A stretch of 64,000 nucleotides of DNA, from assembly GCF_033115175.1 (NCBI RefSeq), contig NC_084835.1, forward strand, positions 56,172,948-56,236,947, read 5' to 3'. Shown here in pieces: positions 35,278 through 47,865 of this stretch. The stretch's first letter is position 1. Every line of letters starts with the position of its first letter. A program made the translations under genes and the position numbers. Source of the stretch: Lepus europaeus. Taxonomy: Eukaryota > Chordata > Mammalia > Lagomorpha > Leporidae. The notes below the pieces were generated by a model, which was not told where the DNA came from, ran no database searches, and saw only the letters and a list, made by a program, of their open reading frames with translations.

Positions 35278-35630
35278 GGCCGGCGCCACGGCTCAATAGG
35301 CTAATCCTTTGCCTTGCGGCACCGGCACACCAGGTTCTAGTCCCGGTTGGGGCGCCGGATTCTGTCCCGGTTGCCCCTCTTCCAGGCCAGCTCTCTGCTG
35401 TGGCCCGGGAGTGCAGTGGAGGATGGCCCAAGTGCTTGGGCCCTGCACCCCATGGGAGACCAGGAGAAGCACCTGGCTTTGGATCAGCGCCGTGCGCCGG
35501 TTGCAGCACGCCGGCCACATAGGCCATTGGAGGGTGAACCAACGGCACAAGGAAGACCTTTCTCTCTGTCTCTCTCTCTCACTGTCCACTCTGCCTGTCA
35601 AAAAAGAAAAAGGAAAAAAAAAAAAAAAAA
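35278..35630 (+). repeat. Young C-SINE (+) with TSD
   Basis: GAAAGGACATTTGA before and GAAAAGACATTTGA after (35631-35644). It sits between two (-) SINEs. Confidence 0.95.
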
Positions 35631-35644
35631 GAAAAGACATTTGA

Positions 35645-35946
35645 AAAAGTTACATATTTGCAAGGCAGAGACAGAGAAACAGAAATCTTCCACCCACTGG
35701 TTCACTGTGCAAATGCCCACAACATCCAGTGCTTGGCCACGCTGAAGCCAGGAGCCTGGAACTCATTCTGGGTGTCCCTCAAGGATGTTAAAGACCCCTG
35801 TATTTGACCATTTCCTGCTGCCTCCCAGGTTGCACATTAGCTGGGAGCTGGAGTTGAAGGCACAGCCCATACTTGAACCTAGGTTCTCTGACGTGAAATG
35901 TGAGAGTCCCAAGCAGCATCTTAACTCTTGTGCCCAGCACCCATCC
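35645..35946 (-). repeat. Older C-SINE (-)
   Basis: AGTTACATATTTGCAAGGCA start; end TGTGCCCAGCACCC. Confidence 0.75.
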
Positions 35947-36070
35947 CCAACTTCTCATTTGACTTCTTTGATCCACTGGCTCTTTAGGAATGTGTTGTTT
36001 AATGCCTATGTTTTTGTGGTTTCCCAATGCTTTCCTCTGCTATTGTTTTATCATTCTATTGAGGGTGTGG

Positions 36071-36325
36071 AGGTTTAGTGAAGCAGTTAAGATGCTGCTT
36101 TGGGATACTCTATCCCATAATAGAGGGCCTGAGTTTGAGTTCAGGCTCTACTTCCCATTCCAGCTTCCTGCTAATACACACTCTGGGAGTCAGCAGGTAC
36201 CCATGACGTGGAAGACTTGGATTGAGTTCCAAGATTCTGTCTTTGGCCTGACCCAGCCCTGACTGTTCCAAGAAAATGGAGAGCTAATCAGCAGATGGAA
36301 GATCTGTCTTTCAAACAATTTTATT
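36071..36325 (+). repeat. Old C-SINE (+), degenerate
   Basis: TTTAGTGAAGCAGTTAAGAT head; the tail merges into TTTCAAACAATTTTATTG. Confidence 0.65.
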
Positions 36326-37590
36326 GAGGCCAGGAAACATACATTTAGTGTTTACTTAAAATTTGCTGAAATTTTATGATGTAGCATGTAGTTCATCCTG
36401 GAAAATGTTCCCATGGGCACATGAGAAGAATATATATTCTGTTGTTGGGTGGGGGGTTCCATAGATGTCTAATAGGTCTAGTTGGCTTTCAGTGTCACTC
36501 AAGCACTTATTGGTTAATTTATCCATTATTTTAGTTATTCTATCCACTATTCAGAGTAGAGTCTTGAAGTCTATAACTATTAATGTTAAATTGCCCATTT
36601 CTCTTTTTCTGTTGGATTTTATTTCATGCATCTTGATGTGATAAATGTTCTATCTACTTAAATGGACTCTGATAATTACAATATGTTCTTCTATTTATAA
36701 TAACATTTTTGTTTTATAGTCTATTTTGTCTGATTTTACTATGGCCATTCCAGCTGTCTTGTTGCTATTTGCATGACAATATCATCTTCTATCCTTTAAC
36801 TTCTGTTTGATCTGTATCTTTGAACTTACAGTGTGTCCCCTGTAGATGATATATTTTTAAAAATTCAATATCACAGTCTCTGTTTTTTTTAATGGACTAT
36901 TAATCCATTCACATTTAATGTTATTTTTTATATAGTTGGATTTATGTCTGCCATTTTACCTGTCTCATACCTTTTTGTTTATTTTTCTTTTAATGTTTAC
37001 TTGTTAAGTGATTATTTTCTAACGTACTATTTTAGTTTCTTTAATGATTTTATCATTATTTTTCTTTAAGCCTTTTTGGTTTGAAAGGCAGAGTGATGTG
37101 AGAGCGATAGAAAGAGGCAGAGATCTGCTATTTGCTGGTTTACCTCCAAGTGCCCGCCACAGCAAGGGCTGGGCCAGTCTGTCAGGAGCCAGAAACTCCC
37201 ATGTGGGTGAAAGGGACTCAAGTACTTGAGCCAACATCTGCTCTCTCCTGGGTGCACTAGCAGGAAGCTAGATCAGAAGCAAAGGTGGGGATGTATCCAG
37301 ACACTCAGATATGGGATGCAGGCATCCCCACAACACCTGCCTTGTCGCTGTTTTAAGGTGTGTGTGTGTGGTTGCTTTAGAGTTTCCCATATACATCCTA
37401 ATTTATCAGAATCAGTTTCATATTTATACTAGTTTAATTTCAGTGATATCTGGAATTTTTTATTTCTTCAACTAAAGTATGTTTTAAATAATACTTGATT
37501 ACTGTTTTATGGCAAAATATTTCTAAAACTAACATCTAGATTACTTCAAAGATGTTAAGTTGGAAACAAGTTTTTGATAAACCTGAATAA
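36326..37590 (-). mobile_element. L1 ORF2 fragments, antisense, distal part
   Basis: Includes GAGAAGAATATATATTCTGT and GAGTCTTGAAGTCTATAACT, with one (-) SINE at 37064-37343. After 37344 the match becomes weaker and the end is uncertain. Confidence 0.65.
37064..37343 (-). repeat. Older C-SINE (-)
   Basis: TTTGAAAGGCAGAGTGATGT start; end CACAACACCTGCC. Confidence 0.75.
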
Positions 37591-37603
37591 AAAAATCAGT
37601 TAA

Positions 37604-37955
37604 GGCCGGCACCGCGGCTCACTAGGCTAATCCTCCACCTTGCGGCGCCGGCACACCGGGTTCTAGTCCCGGTCGGGGCACCGATCCTGTCCCGGTTGCC
37701 CCTCTTCCAGGCCAGCTCTCTACTGTGGCCAGGGAGTGCAGTGGAGGATGGCCCAAGTGCTTGGGCCCTGCACCCCATGGGAGACCAGGATAAGTACCTG
37801 GCTCCTGCCATTGGATCAGCGCGGTGCGCCGGCCACAGCGCGTTACCGCGGCGGCCATTGGAGGGTGAACCAATGGCAAAAGGAAGACCTTTCTCTCTGT
37901 CTCTCTCTCTCACTGTCCACTCTGCCTGTCCAAAAAAAAAAAAAAAAAAAAAAAA
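37604..37955 (+). repeat. Young C-SINE (+) with TSD
   Basis: AATCAGTTAA at 37594-37603 and 37956-37965; long A-run tail. Confidence 0.95.
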
Positions 37956-38010
37956 AATCAGTTAAATTTCTTAAATGAGTAGAAGAAATCAATTCAAAAG
38001 CTATTTTTTT

Positions 38011-38340
38011 GGGGCCGGTGCTCTAGCGCAGCGGGTTAAGGCCCTGGCCTGAAGCGCTGGCATCCCATATGTGTGCCAGTTCTAGTCCTAGCTGCTCTAC
38101 TTTCAATCCAGCTCTCTGCTATAGCCTGGGATAGCAGTGGAAGATGGCCCAAGTCTTTGGACCCCTGCACCCATGTGGGAGACTCAGAGGAAGTTCCTGG
38201 CTCCTGGCTTTGGATCAGTGCAGCTCTGGCTGTTGCAACCATCTGGGGAGTGAACCAGTGGATGGAAGATCTCTCTCTCTCTACCTCTCTCTGTAACTCT
38301 GTCTTTCAAATAAATAAAATAAATCTTTTTTTAAAAAAGT
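38011..38340 (+). repeat. C-SINE (+), full length
   Basis: GGGGCCGGTGCTCTAGCGCA head; AAATAAATAAAATAAATC tail. Confidence 0.9.
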
Positions 38341-38489
38341 AACTTGTTCAAGGTTGAGTTGAAATGTCAATGCAGATATCTCAGCTCTGAAGCACATCCT
38401 TAAAAAAAAAGCTGTTTCTTTGTAATTTCCCATGTCAATATATATTCTTTTTCAACAATGGTTTCAGCATTGATTGAAGTATTTTTTAG

Positions 38490-38612
38490 AAAGATTTATT
38501 TATTTCAAAGGCAGAGTAAAAGTTGGAGAGTGAGGGACAGAGAGAGAGAGAGAGAGAGAGAGATCTTCCATCCACTGGTTCACTCTTTAAATGTCCACAA
38601 CAGTGGTGGCTC
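38490..38612 (-). repeat. C-SINE (-), 5' (tail-side) fragment
   Basis: (GA)n of about 12 units at 38538-38562; similarity stops after GTCCACAACAGTGG. Confidence 0.75.
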
Positions 38613-38925
38613 CTAATTAAAGTATTTTAAAATATGTCTTTAATTTTTTTTTGCTAAAACGTGTATAGTCCAATCATTTGGTACTCTGTTTAGTCTCTGA
38701 AAACTGCTAGCTTTTATGTTGTAAACTGCTTGCATAAAGCTTAATGGCAAGAACACTGGTGATGTAAATCTCAATTTTGACTCAATAATTTCACTACAGC
38801 AAACTTATCTTTCTGGATCTCATTTGCATCTTTCTAAAATTCGGATTGTGGGGTTGACCTGCCTGGAGTTACAGATCTGCATAAATCTCTTGGAAAACTT
38901 TTAACAGATAAAAGACTTCTACCTG

Positions 38926-39165
38926 GGGCTGGGGCTGTGATATAGCAGGTAAAGTCTGCAGTGCCGGCATCCCACATTGATGCCAGTTCAAGTCCCAGCT
39001 GCTCCACTTCTGATCCAGCTCCCTGCTGATGGCCTGGGAAAGCAGCAGAAGATGGCCCAAGTCCTTGGGTCCCTGAACCCATGTGGGAGACTTGGAAAAA
39101 ACTCCTGGATCCTGGCTTCAAATCAACTATTGCAGTCATTTGGGGAGTGAACCAGCAGATAGGGG

Positions 39166-39217
<52 letters not shown>

Positions 39218-39271
39218 TCTCTTGCCTCTCTGTAACTCTGCCTTTCAAATAAATAAACAAATCTTTAAAAA
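38926..39271 (+). repeat. C-SINE (+) directly upstream of the EIF4A2 retrocopy
   Basis: TSD AAAAGACTTCTACCTG at 38910-38925; the matching copy is now at 41021-41036, beyond the retrocopy. (CT)n of about 23 units at 39169-39215. Confidence 0.95.
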
Positions 39272-39282
39272 AAAAGACTTCT

Positions 39283-41020
<1,738 letters not shown>

Positions 41021-41070
41021 AAAAGACTTCTACCTGTTACTTTATGAACCTTTATGAACCTTTTTTTGGG

Positions 41071-41388
41071 GGGGGGGGCAGGCATTGTGGTATAGTGGGA
41101 TAAGCCACCACTTGAGATGCTCATGTCCCAGATTTGAGTGCCTGGGATGGAGTCCCCACTTCTCCCTCCAGTCCAGCTTTCTACTAATGCATCCTGGGAG
41201 ATAGCAGATGATGGCTCAAGTGCTTAGGCACCTGTTAACCACATGAGAGACCCGGATAGAGTTCTAGGCTCCTGACTTTGGTCTAGCCCCAGCCCTGGCT
41301 ATTGCTGGTATTTGGGGAGTGAACTAGGGGATGGAAGATCTCTCTCTCTCTCTCTGCCTTTCAAGTAGATGAAAATAAATAAATATTG
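41071..41388 (+). repeat. Older C-SINE (+)
   Basis: A run of G before GGCAGGCATTGTGGTATAGT; tail GAAAATAAATAAATATTG. Confidence 0.85.
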
Positions 41389-41768
41389 AACCTTTCTGTT
41401 ACCTATGTTACACAATTTCCAGGTGCTTTGAAATAATTATTTGTTAATCTATTTCATTTACTTTAAAATAATAATACAAGTTAAAGGTATTAACACTATG
41501 CTTTGGGCTTTTAATGTGTCTTGCTCATTCTCTTTCATAATGATATGCTTTCTTGAGTGGGAGAGATATACATGGAGATACATGGCTAGGTGGCTGATAA
41601 GTTGAAATACCACTAGATATGCTAACAGTAATGTTGTATAAGTGAATGTCTTCTATCTTATGTGTTAAATCAGAATAAAGATTTTGAGCAGTTGGCTCAA
41701 ATTATCAAGGTGGTTACTTAGGTGCTCTGATGTAGCAAAGGAAAGTTGTCCTAAGATAGTCATCCCAC

Positions 41769-42033
41769 TGGCCAGTGCTGTGGTGTAGTGGGTAAAGTCA
41801 CCACCTGCAATGCTGGGATCCCATATGGGCACCGGTTCAAATCCTGGCTGCTCCACTTTTAAAACTGCTCTCTGCTATGGCTTGGGAAAGCAGCAGAAGA
41901 TGGCCCAAGTCCTTGGACCCCTGCACCTGTGTGGGAGACCCTGAAGAAGCTCCAGGCTCTTGGCTTCAGATCAGTCCAGCTCCGGCCTCCGGCTGTTGTG
42001 GCCATTTGAAGAATGAACCAGCCAATGGAAGAC

Positions 42034-42068
<35 letters not shown>

Positions 42069-42095
42069 AAATAAATAAATAAATCTTAAAAGTTT
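41769..42095 (+). repeat. C-SINE (+), full length
   Basis: TGGCCAGTGCTGTGGTGTAG head; (CT)n then CAAATAAATAAATAAATA. Confidence 0.9.
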
Positions 42096-42165
42096 AAAAA
42101 ACAATAATCACCCCACATTAGTAAAAATTAACAATTACTTCTACTAAAATACAATTTTTTAGAAA

Positions 42166-42393
42166 GGGTAATGCGCCTGGGAAAGCAGTAGAGATGATCA
42201 AGTACTTGGGCCTCTGCACTCATGTGGGAGACCTGATGGAGTTCCTGGTTCCTGGTTTCAACCTGGCCTAGACTGGGCCGTTGTGATCATTTTGGGAGTG
42301 AACCAGTAGATAAAAGATATTTTGCTCTCTGTCTCTCCCTCCCTCTCTGTCATTGTGCCTTCAAATAAATAAAATTATTCTTTTTAAAAATCA
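42166..42393 (+). repeat. C-SINE (+), 5' truncated
   Basis: Begins within the body at TAATGCGCCTGGGAAAGC; tail TTCAAATAAATAAAATTA. Confidence 0.8.
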
Positions 42394-42539
42394 ATACTGT
42401 ATAATATGGTTAACCCTGAAAATGTCCATATCACAATCGAAGAATGACTCTACTTTCCAAATTTACAAGGGAATTTTTAAAAAAGATTTTCATAATATAT
42501 ATTTAATAGAAGCCAATTAAAATGTTACATAAACAATAT

Positions 42540-44098
42540 AGTCAGTAAAATTTTATTGTAGTGTACAAAATATTGTACATTTAAAGCCTATGTGTATTTC
42601 TGGGATGTTTCCAAGGGTCTGTCTTGATTTGTATTTGCCTCCTGATGTGATGACAGAGGAAGCCTCCATAAGATCCTGATCCAAGTTCTGCAACAGCTCA
42701 TCTCCCTCTTGAAGTAAATTGTTTTCTTCCTCCATATCACTGTGAATGTCCACTCCAGAGGCACTGATTATGAGAGCTCCATGGACTGCGATCGCCTTTT
42801 TCATATTGCATTAACTTGTTTCTTGCAATTGTTAAAAGTCTCTTATATTCAATTAGCTCTTTCTCTAATTCAACATTTTTCTTCTTTTGTTCATCCAAAT
42901 TATATTCCAACTCAGTAAGTTTCTTTAGGTGTGCCTTTTCTTCCTTGACGGAGATTGGTTGTTTTCATTCCCATGAGGCTTTTCTTCTTCTGCCTCAAAT
43001 TTTGTGACTAAGTCATCATGTTTGAGAGAAGAAGTCACATGTCCAAATTCAGACCCCATGCTTTTAGAATTATTAGTGTTGTTGCTATCATCTACTGGCT
43101 CCTTGAATACATCTGGTTGTGATTTTGTTTTCTTACAAGTGTCTGGATTATTCTTTTCAAACATTTTCTGTGTTCATCTTCATAATCCAGAATTAGCTGG
43201 CGATTAGCTAGATTGAATGTAACGAGAGCAAACTTTTCTGCAGGCCATCCATATGTGTTTAAACAAGAGGCATCAGTTCCTTTTTCTAGAAGAAGCCTTA
43301 CTTACTTAGTAGATCTATATTGTGCGGCCAGCATGAGAGCCGTCCATTTAATCTTATTAACAGCATGAATATTGGCTCCTTTCTTTATTAAAAATTCTGC
43401 TATTTCCTCACCATTTTCATATACTGCAAGTAATAGTGGTGTGAAGCCATCCTTGTTCCTCACTTCAATATTGGCACTGTGTAAGAGTAATTGTTTCGCT
43501 ATTCCGACATTCTCACAGTAGGCTGCATAGTGGAGGGCTGTGTTGCCGTTGTCATCTATAACATTTGCATCAGCCCCGTGATCGAGCAGAATTCTTGCAC
43601 TCTGAACAGCCTTCATCAGAGGTCTCATGTTGTCACTGTCAGGGACATTGATCACGCATTTTCTCTCAAGGAGCAGCGTCACCACTTCTGAATGACCGTC
43701 GGCGCATGCCAAGTGCAGGGCAGTCCTGCTCGTCCTGTCGCGGCCATTCACGCTTTTCTTCAGCAAGAGGAGGTGCTGGACCCTGGCTACGTCCCCCTCG
43801 CTGGCGGCCTTGTGGAGCTTCCGGAGGCCCTTGCCTCGGATGCGGTAGCCGAATTGGGCCTCAATCCCATTCTCGCACTCGACGGAGGACTTCTTTGAAG
43901 CCCAGCAAACAATGTTCCTCATCCTCAAGGCGACTAGTGGCTTTTTGCGCTTCTGGAGCACAAAAACACACCAAGCAACTGCGGGACCACCACGGTGCCA
44001 CAACGCGGCTCCGCGGTCTGCAGTCTCTCAGCTCGGAATGTACAGCCAGAGCCAAGCAACGCGGCTGTACACATTCCGTGGTGTTCGCCTCAGGGGAA
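42540..44098 (-). pseudogene. Processed ankyrin-repeat pseudogene, ANKRD26/ANKRD18/ANKRD62-like
   Basis: On the minus strand an intronless frame (44003 down to 43302) encodes YRIRGKGLRKLHKAA, then about five ankyrin repeats (for example TALHLACADGHSEVVTLLL and NTALHYAAY). This layout is typical of the ANKRD26/ANKRD18/ANKRD20/ANKRD62/POTE family. The third repeat lacks about six residues. An in-frame TAA at 43302-43304 falls in the sixth repeat. Recognisable protein continues (EKGTDASCLNTYGWPAEKFA) with frameshifts near 43165, 42945 and 42785. A coiled-coil block (KNVELEKELIEYKRLL) then follows, which in full-length relatives lies far downstream. An AATAAA lies near 42553. No clear A-tail or TSD remains. 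The exact parent gene is not determined. Confidence 0.8.
43690..44098 (-). other. GC-rich 5' end of the ankyrin retrocopy
   Basis: CpG-dense compared with its surroundings, as expected of a copied 5' UTR and first exon from a CpG-island gene. It could act as an orphan CpG island if unmethylated; the sequence alone cannot tell. Confidence 0.5.
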
Positions 44099-44102
44099 TA
44101 AT

Positions 44103-44396
44103 TTTTAAATTTATCTATCTATGAGAGACAGAAAAAGCTCACTTTCTTTCATGGGTTCACTCATCGAATGCTCTCAACAGCCTAGGCTAGGCCAGGCCAA
44201 AGCCAGGAGCTAGGAACTCAACCCAGGTCTCCCAGCGGCAAGGACTCAAGCAGCTAGACCCATGACCTATAGCATTCCAGGTGCACCTTAGTAGGGATCT
44301 GGAATCAGAAGTGGAGCTGGGATTCCAGCCAGGCACGCTAATGTGGGATTTAGGCCTCTCAAGTAGTGTTTTAACCACCGTGCCAAATGTCCACCC
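44103..44396 (-). repeat. Older C-SINE (-)
   Basis: Directly abuts the 5' end of the ankyrin retrocopy; end CCAAATGTCCACCCC. Confidence 0.75.
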
Positions 44397-45654
44397 CGAA
44401 CTATTTCTTACTAATTTGCACAACCCAAAACTCCGGTTTCCTCAAAGTTTTATGGAAAATTTTCCATTTCAAAGCAATTATTGTCAAACACCAAATTATG
44501 ATATTTTTGTCTTACTTTGTTTTTTATTTTCCACTAGAAATAAAACCTAGGCTACTGCCTGTCCTAACTTAAAAAAAATCTGATGAGAGTTGGGCAATAT
44601 GGTTAAAATGGAGGATCTGCAAAGTTTCTTCTTTTCTTTTTTTGGGGGGAAATCTATTTAAATTAGTGTATTCCTGCCAGATGGCAGTAATTTGGGGTAA
44701 GTCACTTAACCTTGGCAGACTCCAGTTTCCTTAAACAATAATACAGTAGCTTAACATGAAATTTAGATCCATGAGGTCTCTTCTGAATCAAATCTTCTTA
44801 CTTAATTGAAGCTAATAATTCCAGTCACATCCAGAACCAAAATATTCTCTATCTACATTGGTTTAAAATAACTTTCACAGCAAAGTTAACAAGATGAAAC
44901 ATGACTATTATTTGGCATAGTATTTCCTCATGAATGTCCTAGTTGGCTACTCTCCACAGATTTTACTTTGTTTCTCTACTTTTGTTTCATGTAAATTGTA
45001 TTTCATCAAAGTGGGTTATAAATATATTAGATGTTACAGAGTGAAAATGTTGTGGAAAATGTTGGTTTAGGATGGAATGTAGTAGAAGAGCATTAATGAA
45101 TATTTTCTAAATGTTTTCCAGTAAATGTGCATGTTTACCATAAGAAAGAAAAAATTAATTCTTTGTAAGTTTATAGATCAGATGAAGCCAGTTTTGTTGT
45201 ATTCCTATCTGGTCTGTGTACTTCTAGTTCTGGGTATAAGGTCAAATGCTAGTTTTCATGACTAATTTTAAAGATTATTGATTAAAATCCAATTACAAGA
45301 GATCAATTTAAAATTGCTTTTTGGGTTGGTGATAGAATTCGGCCTCCAGATAGGAGTGGTAATTTATAATCCTTTGATCACCATAGGATACTCGGAAGGT
45401 AATGACCATGGGGAGATAAGTGCCATGGTGAAACCTAACTGACAGCCAATTTACAAGAAATCGGTCCAGAGAGATGAGCCATCATTGCCAGGTTTCAGTT
45501 AAAGTGTATTAAGCAATCAAAAGTCTAATCAGTCATATTGATATGTACAAACATTAAAGCACCTGCTGATTATGTAGTCATGCTTGGCAGAGATGAAGTG
45601 GCAGGACTTTTTCTTGTTCTACGCAAATTTAGAGAGAAGTTGTAATGTAGCAGA
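44397..45654. other. Intergenic, mostly single-copy
   Basis: Apart from a MIR scrap at 44685, no element or gene is recognisable. Confidence 0.55.
44685..44765 (+). repeat. MIR fragment
   Basis: Contains TAAGTCACTTAACCTTGGCA followed by a TTTCCTTAAACAATAATA tail typical of MIR. Confidence 0.55.
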
Positions 45655-45812
45655 AAGAGCTGACTTGGCCAGGAGGCCTGAGTTCCAGCCCCACGCTTTC
45701 ATTTCCTACTTCTATATTTTCTCCCATGGTGGTATTTTCTTGTCTGTAGGATCAGGATAATATTGTCTGACCTCTGAGTTACAGAACTGAAGAAAGCTCT
45801 TTGAAAGTATAA
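45655..45812 (+). repeat. MIR
   Basis: GGCCTGAGTTCCAGCCCCAC, then TTGTCTGTAGGATCAGGATA and ACTGAAGAAAGCTCTTTG, degenerate but in MIR order. Directly upstream of the exon-like block at 45923. Confidence 0.6.
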
Positions 45813-45922
45813 AATAACATTTTATAAGGTATTATAATTTGGGCAATGAAAATTTAAGTTATAACATTGAAAAAATATGCTGCTCTATTTTTTTTTTTTA
45901 CCTTTTTGGTGCACTTTTCTAG

Positions 45923-46125
45923 GTGAATGTGCCTCTTAGGAGCAATTGTCTGGGAGTGTCTGGGATAAGCTTGGGCGGCACAGACAGACTGTGCTCCCTG
46001 AAAGACACAGAGCAGCTCAGCCAGCACGTCCAGAGTATGAAGCATGAAGTACATTTATTCTGCAAAAATGATAAGTAAATGTAAGAAAAGAAAAAAGAAC
46101 TGTCAAGGATTCCATTTTTTAATAA
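45923..46125 (+). other. Exon-like segment of unknown identity (possible terminal exon)
   Basis: A strong acceptor (T-tract, then CACTTTTCTAG, at 45922) is followed by 51 open codons reading NVPLRSNCLGVSGISLGG through QHVQSMKHEVHLFCKND. A TAA follows at 46076-46078 and an AATAAA near 46120. The composition is richer and more codon-like than its flanks. I do not recognise the peptide, and there is no matching upstream exon in view. It could be a spurious frame or a relic. Confidence 0.25.
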
Positions 46126-46154
46126 ACACAACAAAATAAAAGAAAACAAATCAT

Positions 46155-46390
46155 TCAGAGTAACATACGCCATTGTTTTTCAGATCTCACAGCACTTTGA
46201 GAAAGTTCAATGTAGAGTCGTTCAGACCTTTTAACTATATATGGTAATTTTAAAAAGTGATGCCACTGAGTAAAAATAAAACCAACAACAGAAATTGGAA
46301 CAAAAAATACCGGACATAAAGCGATTTGAGTCTTTGAGTTTGAACTGAAAATGAGAGAATGGGAAGGTGCCAACTTATTCCAGAGGATTG
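46155..46390 (-). other. Unassigned minus-strand frame with a hydrophobic segment
   Basis: After an acceptor-like TTCTCTCATTTTCAG (minus strand, near 46345) runs a frame with a membrane-like stretch (CPVFFVPISVVGFIFTQW), then KLPYIVKRSERLYIELS and a stop at 46155. It resembles a protein C-terminus, but I cannot name a family. The overlap in position with the plus-strand exon-like block suggests at most one is real. Confidence 0.2.
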
Positions 46391-46449
46391 CTTGTCCCCA
46401 TCAAGACTTCTCAATCTCTTGGGCATCTTTCAGTTGTCAGCACTCACTT

Positions 46450-46766
46450 TCTTTTTTTTTAAAATTTATTTTATTTATTTGAAAGAGTTACAGAGAGAGG
46501 CAGAGACAGAGAGAAAGGTCTTCCATCTGCTGGTTCACTCCCCAGATGGCCACAACAGCCAGAGCTGAGCCAAAGAAGCAGGAGCTTCTTCTGGGTCTCC
46601 CATACAGGTGCAGGCACCCAAGGGCTTGGGCCATCTTCTATTGCTTTCCCAGGCCACAGCAGAGAGCTGGATTGGAAGAGGAGCAGCTGGGACTAGAATC
46701 AACGTCCTTATGGGATGCAGGTGCTTCAGGCCAGGGCTTTAACCCATTGTGCCACAGTGCCGGCTC
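46450..46766 (-). repeat. C-SINE (-) with TSD
   Basis: AGCACTCACTTTC before and AGCACTCAATTTC after. Confidence 0.9.
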
Positions 46767-47044
46767 TTAGCACTCAATTTCAAAGAGTAGCATAACCCTG
46801 GACCGTGGAGCTTATCAAGATTTCAAAGAGTTCTGAAAATCCTATTTAAAAAACAGAATAACATTGTCTTTGCACAGAAAGTGTCAAGTATTTATACACA
46901 ATATAATGGCTAGATTTAGGAAGAAGACAGCCAGGTATTTTAAGATTTGCCTTCTACTTATCCTATGTAGAGAAGGAACACAAGCAATGTTTTGTCATCT
47001 TGCCTCGACGTAATTACATATAAGCTCACACAGGCAAAATATTT

Positions 47045-47379
47045 ATTTATTTTTTTAAAAATATTTATTTATTTGAAAGGCAGAGTTACAGTGAGGCAGA
47101 GGCAGAGAGAGAGAGTGAGGTCTTCCATCTGCTGATTCACTCTCCAAGTGGCTGCAACAGCCAGAGCTGAGCTAATCCGAAGCCAGGAGCCAGGAGTTTC
47201 TTCCTTCTGGGTCTCCCACACAGGTGCAGGAGTCCAAGGACTTGGGCCATTTTCTGCTTTCCCAGGCCACAGCAGGTAGCTGGATGGGAAGTGGAGCAGC
47301 CAGGACTTGAACCAGCGCCCACATGGCATTCCTGCACCACAGGTGGCGGCTTTACCGGCTATGCCACAGCGCCAGCCCC
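47045..47379 (-). repeat. C-SINE (-) with TSD
   Basis: CAAAATATTTA on both sides; end CACAGCGCCAGCCCC. Confidence 0.9.
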
Positions 47380-47544
47380 AAAATATTTACTTTAAAGATA
47401 GAATATTGTAGCTGAGAACTTGTACTTGGCTGAAAACAAGAAAAGCTCTTCTATTGCACATGACCTCACGATTCAACGACATCACGTTTTTCCTCTCAAG
47501 ATGTGTTGATGTTCTTTAAAACTGCAATTTTGGACAGGTTTAAA

Positions 47545-47865
47545 AAAACTATTATTGAAAATTCATATTTTGACACATAAAACTGTAAACCCCTAAAGGG
47601 CAACACATGATGTTTTGATGCCTGTATACATTAATCAGCTTCCAAATCAGGATATGGCTCTCTTCACATGCTTCTTTTTGGTAAAAACAATCAAAATCCT
47701 TTTTTTCTAGCTTTCTTGAAACATATAGTACATTATTCTATACAGTCCCTCATTGTGAAATAGGCACTGGAACTTATTTCTCCGAACTATAACTTAGTAT
47801 CTGCAAATTTGTTTTTAAGAATGTATCTTAAATATGTTTTAAATTTGTTTTTCCCCTTTTTTTCA
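47545..47865 (-). mobile_element. L1 3' UTR fragment, antisense
   Basis: The order ATTTTGACACATAAAACTGT, GATGTTTTGATGCCTGTATA, ATATAGTACATTATTCTATA matches the reversed 3' end of older L1 elements (L1MA/MB type). Upstream of the SPIRE1 promoter. Confidence 0.65.

Larger units (their letters stand above)
26337..37590 (-). mobile_element. Ancient L1 (mainly antisense ORF2 region) split by SINEs and a mariner
   Basis: Pieces at 26337-26623, 27273-27329, 27631-27802, 28114-28147, 28763-29028, 29591-29671, 30253-30781, 33437-33577, 33939-33980, 34315-34935, 35947-36070, 36326-37063 and 37344-37590 read in the order of a reversed L1 ORF2. They total about 3.5 kb of L1, expanded to 11 kb by insertions. 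Examples are GATGACTAATGATATTGAGG and CAGTTTTGGTAGATTATGTC. No coding capacity remains. Confidence 0.8.

Noticed and set aside
43302-44003. An intact 233-residue ankyrin protein gene
   Set aside because: The frame ends at a stop inside a repeat while recognisable protein continues beyond it with several frameshifts. It is best read as a pseudogene, although expression of the short frame is not excluded.
42470-44112. AATTTTTAAA on both sides of the ankyrin retrocopy as its TSD
   Set aside because: The match is short and AT-rich, there is no adjacent A-tail, and a SINE start overlaps the right copy; not convincing.
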